A DNA stretch of 13,719 nt from assembly GCA_031292735.1 (NCBI GenBank), contig JARLGP010000138.1, positions 1 to 13,719 on the forward strand, given 5' to 3'. The translations under genes were made by a program, and so were the position numbers. Below are positions 7,057 through 13,367 of this stretch, piece after piece. Positions within the stretch are counted from its first letter, which is position 1, and each line of letters opens with the position of its first letter. Source of the stretch: Holophaga sp. (GTDB lineage Bacteria; Acidobacteriota; Holophagae; Holophagales; Holophagaceae). The notes beneath the pieces were generated by a model. The model was not told where the DNA came from, searched no databases, and saw nothing but the letters and a program-made list of their open reading frames with translations.

Positions 7057-8345
7057 GCCGCCAGCGCCGGCGCGGCGTGCTGAGCGCCCTGGGGCCGGAG
7101 ACGTTCCGTTTCGCGTTCCGCTCCATCCAGGCCCAGAAGCTGCGCAGCTTCCTCACCCTGCTGGGGATCCTGGCGGGGGTGGCCACCGTGATCGCCATGG
7201 TCAGCTTCGTGGCCGGGTTCAACCAGGCGATCACCGGCGCCTTCGCCTCCAGCGGCACCAGCCTGGTCCAGTTCCAGAAGTTCGAGCCCCGGTTCGGCGG
7301 CCCGCCGGAACTGATCCCGGACGAGCAGAAGCACCGGCGCAACCTCACCCTGGAGGACGCCGCGGCGCTCAAGCGGCTGGCTTCCCTGGCCGCGGCGGTC
7401 TCCCCGGAGCGGGACCTGCTTTCGGTGACCACCACCGTTCCGGTGAAGAACCGCCAGGGCGCCGAGGCCAACGGCCCCGGCATCCTGGGGGTGACCCCCG
7501 ACTACAGCCTGGCCAACAACCGCTCCGTGGACGACGGCCGCTTCTTCAGCGCCAACGACCTGGCCTTCGAGACCCGCACCTGCGTCATCGGCGCCGACCT
7601 GGTGAAGTCGCTGTTCCCCACCCGGGACCCGGTGGGCCAGGAGGTGCTGGTGCAGGGGGTGGCGTTCCAGGTGATCGGCGTGCTGGAAAAGCGCGGCTCC
7701 CAGTTCGGCGGCAGCGCCGACAGCCTGCTGCTGATGCCCCTGACGGTGTTCGACGGCCTGTTCCCCCAGGTGAAGGACGGCACCGGCGACACCCTGCACA
7801 TCGCCACGGTGCCCAGGGATCCCCGCCGGGTGCAGGAACTCACCGACCAGGAGGTGGCCGTCCTGCGCAGCCGCCGGGGCCTCAAGGCCCACCAGGAAAA
7901 CGATTTCGCCATCTTCACCAGCGACGAGAGCCTGGCCACCTTCCGGCAGATCACCGCCAGCATCGCCGCCGCCATGATCTTCATCGCCGCCATCGCCCTG
8001 CTGGTGGGGGGCGTGGGCATCATGAACATCATGCTGGTGAACGTCACCGAGCGCACCCGGGAGATCGGGGTGCGCAAGGCCCTGGGGGCCACCCGCAAGG
8101 ACATCGCCGGCCAGTTCCTGGTGGAGGCGGTGGCGCTCACCGGGCTGGGCGGGGCGCTGGGCATCGGCTGCGGGCTGGGGGTGGCCATGGCGGCGCGGCT
8201 CATCTTCGATTTCCCGGCCGCGGCGCCGCTGTGGAGCGTGGCCCTGGGTTTCGGCATCAGCACCGCCATCGGCCTGGGCTTCGGCCTGTGGCCGGCGGTG
8301 AAGGCGGCCCGGCAGGATCCCATCGAGGCGCTGCGCTACGAGTGA
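7053..8345 (+). CDS. MacB/FtsX-type ABC transporter permease (second of a pair)
   Basis: 430 residues from ATG 7053, which overlaps the preceding stop by four bases. Paralogous to the first permease: QKLRSFLTLLGILAGVATVI matches HKLRSFLTLLGVIIGVATMV, and GGVGIMNIMLVNVTERTREIGVRKALGATRKDI matches the same coupling block. One N-terminal helix, a large periplasmic domain (VIGADLVKSLFPTRDPVGQEVLV is the usual MacB core), three C-terminal helices and the final DPIEALRYE. No ATPase domain. The frame is also open upstream through the adaptor gene, but the upstream translation is low-complexity Gly/Pro/Arg shadow, so the real start is 7053. The 3' end overlaps the convergent kinase gene by ten bases. 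Confidence 0.9.
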   Translation: MSRQRRRGVLSALGPETFRFAFRSIQAQKLRSFLTLLGILAGVATVIAMVSFVAGFNQAITGAFASSGTSLVQFQKFEPRFGGPPELIPDEQKHRRNLTLEDAAALKRLASLAAAVSPERDLLSVTTTVPVKNRQGAEANGPGILGVTPDYSLANNRSVDDGRFFSANDLAFETRTCVIGADLVKSLFPTRDPVGQEVLVQGVAFQVIGVLEKRGSQFGGSADSLLLMPLTVFDGLFPQVKDGTGDTLHIATVPRDPRRVQELTDQEVAVLRSRRGLKAHQENDFAIFTSDESLATFRQITASIAAAMIFIAAIALLVGGVGIMNIMLVNVTERTREIGVRKALGATRKDIAGQFLVEAVALTGLGGALGIGCGLGVAMAARLIFDFPAAAPLWSVALGFGISTAIGLGFGLWPAVKAARQDPIEALRYE

Positions 8346-9814
8346 CCGTCCAGCACCGCCCGCACGGTGCGGGTCAGGTCCAGCAACCGGAACGGCTTCT
8401 GGATGAAGTGGGTGTCTTCCTGCATGAGTCCGCGCTTGGCGATGATGTCGCCGGTATAGCCGGAGATGAAGATCACCTGGATCCCGGGGCGCACCTGGGT
8501 GATGCGCGCCTCCAGTTCCTTGCCGTTCATGCCGGGCATCACCACGTCGGTGATGAGCAGGTGGATGGGGCCCTCGTGCTGCTGGGCCAGGAGGAAGGCG
8601 TCCAGCGGGTTCTGGGCGGCCAGCACGGTGTAGCCCTTGCCTTCCAGGGCCACGCGGATGACGTTCAGCATGGGCATTTCGTCCTCCGCCACCAGGATGG
8701 TCTCGTGCCCGCCGGAAACCGCCTCCTCCTGGGTCGGCTGGTCTCCGGCGCACTGCTCCTGGCAGGTGGGCAGGTAGAGCTTGAAGGAGGTTCCCAGGCC
8801 CAGGTGGCTGTACACCGAGATGGCGCCGAGGTTCTGCTTGACGATGCCGTAGACCGTGGCCAGGCCCAGCCCGGTGCCCTCGCCCTCGCCCTTGGTGGTG
8901 AAGAACGGCTCGAACAGGTGCTCCAGGGTATGGGCGTCCATGCCGCTGCCGGTGTCGCTCACCGTGAGCTTCACGTAGGAGCCCACCGGCAGGTTGCCGT
9001 GGATCAGGCTGGATTCCTCGTCCACCCGGACGGTGGCGGTCTCGATGCTGATGGTGCCCGCCCCGGGCAGGGCGTCCCGGGCGTTGATCACTAGGTTGGC
9101 CAGGATCTGGCTCACCTGGTTGGGATCGATGAACACCGGTTGCGGCCGCGGCGCGGGATGGAACACCAGTTCGATGTCCCGCTCGATCATGCGCAGGAGC
9201 ATCTTCTGGTTGTCCTTCACCACCACGTTGAGGTCGACCCGCTGGGGCTGGGCCGGCTGCTTGCGGGAAAAGGCCAGCAGTTGCCGGGTGAGCAATGCCG
9301 AGCGCTCAGCAGCCTGCTGGATCTCCTGGATGCGCAACCGGTGCGCGTCGCTCAGGTCCTTGCCCAGGAGGGTGATCTCCGCGTTGAGCAGGATGACGCT
9401 GAGCATGTTGTTGAAGTCGTGGGCCACGCCTCCGGCCAGCCGGCCCACCGCTTCCATCTTCAGGGATTGCCGGTACTCCGCTTCGATGCGCCGCTGCTCG
9501 GTGATGTCCTCCGCGATGCCGATGAAGTGGGCCAGCTCGCCCGCCTCGTTCCGCAGCGGGGTGATGGCCAGCTGGAAATTCTGGAGAGCCCCGGACTTGT
9601 GGCGGTTGACCAGCTCGCCGCGCCACACCTCACCGGCCTGGAGGGTGGTCCAGAGGTCCTTGAACACAGTGGCGTCCTGGATGCTCGACCACAGGAACCG
9701 GGGGTTGCGGCCCAGCAACTCGGCCTGGTTGTAGCCGGTGGCGGCCAGGAAGGCCGGGTTGACCCATTCGACGACCCCCTGCGGGTCCGTGATCAGGATG
9801 CCGTTGGCGGCCAC
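8336..9814 (-). CDS. PAS-histidine kinase-receiver part of a hybrid sensor kinase (downstream of an in-frame TAG)
   Basis: 492 codons counted from a GTG directly after the TAG of the upstream ORF, in the same frame. Domains: PAS (about 1-105; ILITDPQGVVEWVNPAFLAATGY, DITEQRR), HisKA with H132 in GGVAHDFNNML, HATPase with LVINARDAL (241-249), DTGSGM (287-292) and GTGLGLA (313-319), and a C-terminal receiver (about 371-490) with D423 in LLITDVVMPGMNG and lysine in FIQKPF. No membrane segment, so the signal is cytosolic. The H-box type (HDFNN) is that of kinases that often carry a receiver. The GTG has no proper Shine-Dalgarno, and SAAL*VAANGILITD matches the common uninterrupted linker SAALEAAANGI-ITD. 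The gene is therefore probably the larger half of one broken or read-through hybrid kinase. Translation as an independent protein is uncertain. Confidence 0.85.
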   Translation of the reverse strand: MAANGILITDPQGVVEWVNPAFLAATGYNQAELLGRNPRFLWSSIQDATVFKDLWTTLQAGEVWRGELVNRHKSGALQNFQLAITPLRNEAGELAHFIGIAEDITEQRRIEAEYRQSLKMEAVGRLAGGVAHDFNNMLSVILLNAEITLLGKDLSDAHRLRIQEIQQAAERSALLTRQLLAFSRKQPAQPQRVDLNVVVKDNQKMLLRMIERDIELVFHPAPRPQPVFIDPNQVSQILANLVINARDALPGAGTISIETATVRVDEESSLIHGNLPVGSYVKLTVSDTGSGMDAHTLEHLFEPFFTTKGEGEGTGLGLATVYGIVKQNLGAISVYSHLGLGTSFKLYLPTCQEQCAGDQPTQEEAVSGGHETILVAEDEMPMLNVIRVALEGKGYTVLAAQNPLDAFLLAQQHEGPIHLLITDVVMPGMNGKELEARITQVRPGIQVIFISGYTGDIIAKRGLMQEDTHFIQKPFRLLDLTRTVRAVLDGHS

Positions 9815-9817
9815 CTA
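9815..9817 (-). other. In-frame amber codon splitting a hybrid histidine kinase
   Basis: On the minus strand the reading is CTG TAG GTG GCC GCC AAC, that is L-stop-V-A-A-N. Kinases of this architecture commonly read S-A-A-L-E-A-A-A-N here, so TAG stands where GAG (Glu) is expected, one G-to-T change away. The frame is otherwise continuous over 673 codons. TAG is used as a normal stop by nuoD, the transporter and the kinase itself in this window, which argues against general recoding. Confidence 0.75.
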
Positions 9818-10357
9818 CAGGGCGGCGCTCTTCAGCCGCAGCATGGACTCCACCTGCAGCAGCTCATCCACCTGGCGGCTCAGTTGCTGGGTGCGCTGGT
9901 CCAGCTTCTGGACAAGCCGTTCGTTATAGAGCTTCAGGTAGGGGCCCTCCGCCGTGTCCCCGGGTTCGGGGACCGGCAGGGTGCCCGCCTGGGCCCGGGC
10001 CACCACTTTCTGCACCTGCGCCAGGAACACGTCGGGCTCCATGGGCTTGCGCAGGAAGGCCGCCGCGCCCAGGGACAGGGCGAACAGCTCGTCCTCTTCC
10101 GCCTGGTAGGTGGCGGTGTAGAAGATGAACGGGATCCCGCGCCAGCGGGGGTCCTCGAACCAGGCCCGGCAGAGGGCGAAGCCGTCCATGACCGGCATCA
10201 GGATATCGGAGATCACCAGGTCCGGCCGGTCTTTCCGGGCCCACTGCAACGCCTCCTGGCCGTTCTCGGCGCAAAGGGTGGCATGCCCCTGGCTGCCCAG
10301 GAGGATCTGCAGCAGCTTGAGATTGGTCCGGTTGTCATCTACCAGCAGGATCTTCAT
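9815..10357 (-). CDS. Receiver domain plus coiled coil: N-terminal part of the split hybrid kinase
   Basis: 180 residues from the ATG at 10357 (MKILLVDDNRTN), chosen over an in-frame GTG at 10375 because AGGAG lies six bases upstream. The receiver domain is complete: acidic pair D7-D8, phosphoacceptor D51 in VISDILMPVMDGF, the T/S position in FYTATY and K104 in FLRKP. It is followed by a linker and a heptad-like helix (LYNERLVQKLDQRTQQLSRQ onward), which is the usual connector into a PAS domain. The ORF then ends at TAG. Alone it would be a receiver with a helical tail and no output domain. Read through, it is the input receiver of a REC-PAS-HK-REC hybrid. First gene of the leftward unit. Confidence 0.85.
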   Translation of the reverse strand: MKILLVDDNRTNLKLLQILLGSQGHATLCAENGQEALQWARKDRPDLVISDILMPVMDGFALCRAWFEDPRWRGIPFIFYTATYQAEEDELFALSLGAAAFLRKPMEPDVFLAQVQKVVARAQAGTLPVPEPGDTAEGPYLKLYNERLVQKLDQRTQQLSRQVDELLQVESMLRLKSAAL

Positions 10358-10445
10358 AGCGTACTCCTGGACCACTCAACGTTGCGGAACGTGGTGATCG
10401 TATCGGTGAACGTGTCTGGGCTGATGCGCTTTTCAAGATACTCCA

Positions 10446-10469
10446 GTAACCCCCCCAGCGGGGGGATAC
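10446..10469. repeat. C6-AGC-G6 hairpin
   Basis: CCCCCC (10451-10456), loop AGC, GGGGGG (10460-10465), with outer GTA/TAC pairs across a small internal bulge. It lies about 90 bases upstream of the kinase start on the minus strand. It could be a structured leader or terminator element; no T tract adjoins it. Confidence 0.4.
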
Positions 10470-10564
10470 CGGATCTGCGGGCGGCGGCGCCAGCTTCTAG
10501 TTCACGCTCCCTGATACCGCCGCCCACCCGGCCGGGGCCACAGGCTCAAGCCATGCTGAAAACG

Positions 10565-10579
10565 ATAGGCAAAAGCTAT
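10565..10579. promoter_or_regulatory. LysR-type box upstream of the transporter (ATAG-N7-CTAT)
   Basis: ATAGGCAAAAGCTAT has the T-N11-A LysR-family layout with ATAG/CTAT arms. It begins a 57-bp element repeated at 13271-13327. The box is centred at 10572, about 65 bases before the predicted transcription start, the usual recognition-site position for activating LysR proteins. ATAGGCAAAA also recurs alone at 10748-10757. Confidence 0.6.
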
Positions 10580-10600
10580 AGGTATGCCCGTAAAATAGTT

Positions 10601-10630
10601 TTGGACGTTTAAATCGATCCTACGGATCAT
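10601..10630 (+). promoter_or_regulatory. Candidate LysR-dependent promoter of the transporter gene
   Basis: TTGGAC (10601-10606), 18-bp spacer, GATCAT (10625-10630, four of six to TATAAT). TTGGAC lies inside the identical 13-mer TAGTTTTGGACGT shared with the copy at 13302-13314. The weak -10 and long spacer suit an activator-dependent promoter. Predicted start near 10637, giving a leader of about 280 nt. Confidence 0.5.
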
Positions 10631-10660
10631 ACAAATATCGAAATACAGGGGTGTGTCGAA

Positions 10661-10705
10661 ATGAATCTGGGCGTAATTCCCAGCTGGATCCTTCGTGCTC
10701 GCTGA
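10661..10705 (+). CDS. Possible 14-codon leader peptide
   Basis: ATG at 10661 with AGGGG at 10647-10651 reads MNLGVIPSWILRAR then TGA. It lies just after the predicted transcription start of the transporter mRNA and contains the hairpin CTGGG-N7-CCCAG (10667-10683). No run of a single regulatory amino acid is seen. Chance is a real alternative for so short an ORF. Confidence 0.15.
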   Translation: MNLGVIPSWILRAR

Positions 10706-10768
10706 TTTCAAGTTGAAGCCATCGCAGAACCTAGTATCAGGGATCGCATAGGCAAAAAACTTCCTGAA

Positions 10769-10788
10769 ATTTACGACTTATTGTAAAT
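10769..10788. repeat. Inverted repeat ATTTAC-N8-GTAAAT
   Basis: Six-base arms 10769-10774 and 10783-10788 in the AT-rich part of the transporter leader. Could be an operator or a weak RNA hairpin; no assignment possible. Confidence 0.3.
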
Positions 10789-10847
10789 CCACGAAGTTAT
10801 CGAACCGCTCTTCAAACCTGGCCCCCCTATGCCCAGCCGGGAATACC

Positions 10848-10868
10848 ATCGGACCGCTACCGTCCGAT
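10848..10868. repeat. Inverted repeat ATCGGAC-N7-GTCCGAT
   Basis: Perfect seven-base arms (10848-10854, 10862-10868) around a seven-base loop, 47 bases before the transporter ATG. It would form a stem in the mRNA leader or serve as a protein-binding site. Confidence 0.4.
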
Positions 10869-10915
10869 TCGTCCAGGCCCGGCACCAGGGACCGATTGCT
10901 CATAGGAGAAAACGA

Positions 10916-12334
10916 ATGTCCTCCAATAACGCGAAAATCATGGGGTGGCAGGTCATCCTGGCTTCCTGGCTGGCGGTGTTCTGCCTCTTCGGATATCGGG
11001 CCACCTTCGCCATCCTCAAGGGGCCCATGGCCATCACCCTGGGCTGGAGCGCCTCCCAGGTCACGCTGGGCTACTCCCTGATGATGGTGTTCTATGCGGT
11101 CACCGCCTACTTCAGCGGCATGATCCTGGACAAATGGGGCACCCGGCCCGTCTACGCGATTGCCGCCGTGCTGGGCTGCCTGGGCTTCGTCCTGACCGCC
11201 CGGGTGAGCACCAACCTGGCCTACCTCTTCACCTTCGGTTTCCTCGGCGGGGTCGCCACCGGCATGCTCTGGGTCACCAGCACCGTGTCGGTTCGCAAGT
11301 GGTATGTGGGTGGAACCTACGCGACCATGTGGGGCTTCGCCTTCGCCGGCGGGCCCATGGCCCAGTTCGTTCTGGCCCAGCTGGTCAAGCCGGTCCTGAG
11401 CTCCGCCCAGAGCCGCCTGGACCTGGCGGTCAAGGCGCTGCTGCCCAATGCCGCCTCCCTCTCCGGCCGCGACCTGGCCGCCGCCATCGCCACCAAGCTC
11501 AAGGATCCGGCCGCCCTGGCGGTGCCGGAGGTGCACTCCGCCCTGGATGCCCTGAACCACGCCTGGCGCTCCGAGATGACCCTCCTGGGAGGCATCGTCC
11601 TCCTGGCCCTGGTGGTCGCGGTGCTGGTGGCCAAGAAGTCTCCCGAGGCCTATGGCCTGAAGCCCTTCGGCGCCCTGCCCGCGGCCGGAGCCGCCGCCGC
11701 CGCGCCCGAGCGGGAGTGGGGCCTGGGCGAGGCCTTCTGCAACTACGCCATCTGGGGCGCGGTGCTGACCTTCCTCACCAGCGTCATGGCCGAGTTCCTC
11801 ATCTGGACCCAGGTGGTGAGCTACTGGACCACCGATGCCGGCTTCCCGCTCAAGAAGGCCACCAGCATCTACGCCTTCATCGGCCTGGTGGGGATCTTCT
11901 CCATGCCCATCATGGGCAAGGTGGCCGACAAGGTGGTGGTCAAGGTCGGTGACGAGGCCACCGGGCGCAAGATCATGCTGATCGTGGGGCCCGCCCTGGG
12001 CGTGGTGGCCTGCGCGGTGCTCCTGGCCAGCGGCGTCAGCCCGGTGCTCCCCTACCTCTCCTGCTTCATCTTCGCGGTCTACTGGGCCATCGTGCCCGGC
12101 GGGGTGGTGGGCTACACGGGCGCCATGTACGGGCGCAAGACCCTGGGCAAGATCTGGGGCCTGGCCACCCTGATCGCCATGGGCGTGGGCCCCTTCGTGG
12201 GCTCCTTCATGGGCGGCTACCTGAAGGACGCCACCGGCCACTACACCGCGTCGATCTACTTCGCCCTGTGCTCGTTCGTGGCTTCCACCCTGCTGGCCGT
12301 CTCCCTGCCGCTGGCCAGGCGCCGGCAAAGCTAG
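10916..12334 (+). CDS. Major facilitator transporter, oxalate/formate-antiporter (OFA) type
   Basis: 472 residues from ATG 10916, set by AGGAG seven bases upstream; a longer in-frame start would lack the site. About twelve hydrophobic helices. Motif A of the major facilitator superfamily is at 68-78 (GMILDKWGTRP). The N-terminal helices (GYRATFAILKGPMAITLGWS, TLGYSLMMVFYAVTAYFSG) have the style of the oxalate:formate antiporter family, which carries small organic anions. A polar loop of about 60 residues (158-220) lies between helices 5 and 6, predicted periplasmic. It converges on the LysR gene (20-bp gap) and shares its upstream 57-bp element with the glycyl radical enzyme. Uptake of an arylacetate, perhaps with export of a product, is therefore inferred; the substrate is not shown by sequence alone. 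Confidence 0.85.
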   Translation: MSSNNAKIMGWQVILASWLAVFCLFGYRATFAILKGPMAITLGWSASQVTLGYSLMMVFYAVTAYFSGMILDKWGTRPVYAIAAVLGCLGFVLTARVSTNLAYLFTFGFLGGVATGMLWVTSTVSVRKWYVGGTYATMWGFAFAGGPMAQFVLAQLVKPVLSSAQSRLDLAVKALLPNAASLSGRDLAAAIATKLKDPAALAVPEVHSALDALNHAWRSEMTLLGGIVLLALVVAVLVAKKSPEAYGLKPFGALPAAGAAAAAPEREWGLGEAFCNYAIWGAVLTFLTSVMAEFLIWTQVVSYWTTDAGFPLKKATSIYAFIGLVGIFSMPIMGKVADKVVVKVGDEATGRKIMLIVGPALGVVACAVLLASGVSPVLPYLSCFIFAVYWAIVPGGVVGYTGAMYGRKTLGKIWGLATLIAMGVGPFVGSFMGGYLKDATGHYTASIYFALCSFVASTLLAVSLPLARRRQS

Positions 12335-12354
12335 TCCTGCAACCGGCAGCTGCT

Positions 12355-13251
12355 TCAGGGCCGCGTGACTTCCCGGGCGACCGCGAGCAGCCGCTGGAGC
12401 ATGGGGGATGGATTGTCCGGGTTCCATACCAGGTGGATCCTGATCCGGAGATCGATGTTCTGGATCGGGATCTGCACGATCCCCTCGTAACGGGCGTGGC
12501 CCGGGATGGCGATGCCCAGCGCGCAGCCGAACCCGGCTGCCACCAGGCTCCGGGTGGTGGCGAAGCTGCTGGCCTCCTGGACGATCTTGGGCCTCCAGTT
12601 GCGGTCCTTCAGGGCCTCCCGGAACACCGCCCAGTACGACGTGTTGGCGTCCGCCTCGGGCCAGATGAAATCCAGCCCGGCCAGGTCGTCCAGGCGCAGC
12701 GAGGCGCGGCTGGACAGGGGATGCCCCTCGGGCAGCATGGCCAGGATGGGGATGTCCATGAGGGGCATGCCTTCCAGGGCCAACTCGGTCGCCTCGGTGG
12801 GACGGTGGCCGACGATCCCGGCATCGATCTTCCCCTCGAGGATGGCCTGGTACTGGGCCTGGGAGTGCAGTCCCACCAGCTTGAGGCGCAGGCCCGGGTG
12901 ACGGGTGCCCAGCTGGTGGAGCAGGGTGGGGATCGGCTCGACGGCGGTGAAGGCTTCCAGGATGGACACGCGGAGCGACCCGACCTCCCCGCGCTCGATC
13001 TGCCTTGCGGCGTCCGTGGCAGCGGTCAGGCGGGCCAGCATCTGCCGGACCTCGGTCTGGAAGTACTGTCCCGCCGGAGTGAGCTGGACGCCGCGCCCCT
13101 TGTGGGCGAACAGGGTGAGGCCCAGTTCCGCCTCCATGTCCTTGATCCGCTGGGACAGCGACGGCTGGGCGATATGGAGCTTATGGGCCGCCTGGGTGTA
13201 GTTTTCCGTCTCCGCCACAGCCACGAAGTAACGAAGGTGCCGAAGCTCCAT
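12355..13251 (-). CDS. LysR-family transcriptional regulator
   Basis: 298 residues from ATG 13251, chosen because GGGAGG lies about seven bases upstream and MELRHLRYFVAVAETENYTQ is the standard family start. An in-frame ATG at 13278 falls inside the operator palindrome and is unlikely. The winged helix-turn-helix spans about 1-60 (AAHKLHIAQPSLSQRIKDME, LFAHKGRGVQLTPAG), followed by the linker helix and a two-lobed effector domain (about 90-290: GSLRVSILEAF, IDAGIVGHRP, LVAAGFGCALGIAIPGH). The N-terminus resembles the BenM/CatM group that senses aromatic-acid intermediates. Its gene sits between transporter and enzyme, divergent from the enzyme, with an ATAG-N7-CTAT box 20 bases before its own ATG. 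Autoregulation and activation of both neighbours are inferred; the ligand is probably an arylacetate. Confidence 0.92.
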   Translation of the reverse strand: MELRHLRYFVAVAETENYTQAAHKLHIAQPSLSQRIKDMEAELGLTLFAHKGRGVQLTPAGQYFQTEVRQMLARLTAATDAARQIERGEVGSLRVSILEAFTAVEPIPTLLHQLGTRHPGLRLKLVGLHSQAQYQAILEGKIDAGIVGHRPTEATELALEGMPLMDIPILAMLPEGHPLSSRASLRLDDLAGLDFIWPEADANTSYWAVFREALKDRNWRPKIVQEASSFATTRSLVAAGFGCALGIAIPGHARYEGIVQIPIQNIDLRIRIHLVWNPDNPSPMLQRLLAVAREVTRP

Positions 13252-13270
13252 AGTCCCTCCCAAAGGAATC

Positions 13271-13285
13271 ATAGCCATTGGCTAT
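13271..13285. promoter_or_regulatory. LysR-type operator palindrome in the regulator-enzyme divergent region
   Basis: ATAGCCATTGGCTAT is a perfect palindrome with seven-base arms around a central T and shows the LysR T-N11-A pattern. It lies 20 bases before the regulator's ATG, and its centre (13278) is about 65 bases before the predicted start of the enzyme transcript. It therefore suits both autoregulation and activation. It begins the second copy of the 57-bp element. Confidence 0.75.
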
Positions 13286-13306
13286 GGGTTCGCTACGAAA
13301 TTAGTT

Positions 13307-13336
13307 TTGGACGTGAAAATCGATGCTCCCGATACT
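13307..13336 (+). promoter_or_regulatory. Candidate LysR-dependent promoter of the glycyl radical enzyme
   Basis: TTGGAC (13307-13312), 18-bp spacer, GATACT (13331-13336, four of six to TATAAT). Spacing and distance from the LysR box equal those of the copy before the transporter. Predicted start near 13343, giving a leader of about 180 nt before the ATG at 13522. Confidence 0.5.
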
Positions 13337-13367
13337 TGGAATCCTAGAAGAAAAGTTGCCAGCCGAG

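Larger units (their letters stand above)
10358..10915. other. Intergenic region between the kinase and transporter genes, locally AT-rich
   Basis: 558 bases with no credible gene longer than a leader peptide. The part from about 10555 to 10800 is clearly richer in A/T than the genes around it. It holds a C6/G6 hairpin (10446-10469), the LysR-type box and promoter-like core (10565-10630), a possible 14-codon ORF (10661-10705), three small inverted repeats and the transporter's Shine-Dalgarno AGGAG (10904-10908). Confidence 0.7.

Noticed and set aside
6468..8753. Long minus-strand open frame (761 codons) under the permease genes and kinase end
   Set aside because: No recognisable domain; composition is typical antisense shadow of GC-rich genes, and it crosses two genes supported by clear motifs.
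10638..10662. TCGAAAT repeated twice, 18 bp apart
   Set aside because: Only seven bases in AT-rich DNA and absent from the second promoter copy; probably chance.
10502..10711. 69-codon minus-strand ORF in the kinase-transporter gap
   Set aside because: No Shine-Dalgarno of note and no recognisable features. It runs across the conserved LysR-box/promoter element, so coding is unlikely.
10778..12427. 549-codon minus-strand frame opposite the transporter
   Set aside because: Gly/His/Asp/Gln-rich shadow of the transporter gene, which has clear membrane helices and a Shine-Dalgarno.
12268..13347. 359-codon plus-strand frame over the LysR gene
   Set aside because: Antisense shadow; the LysR reading has an intact DNA-binding domain, effector domain and ribosome binding site.
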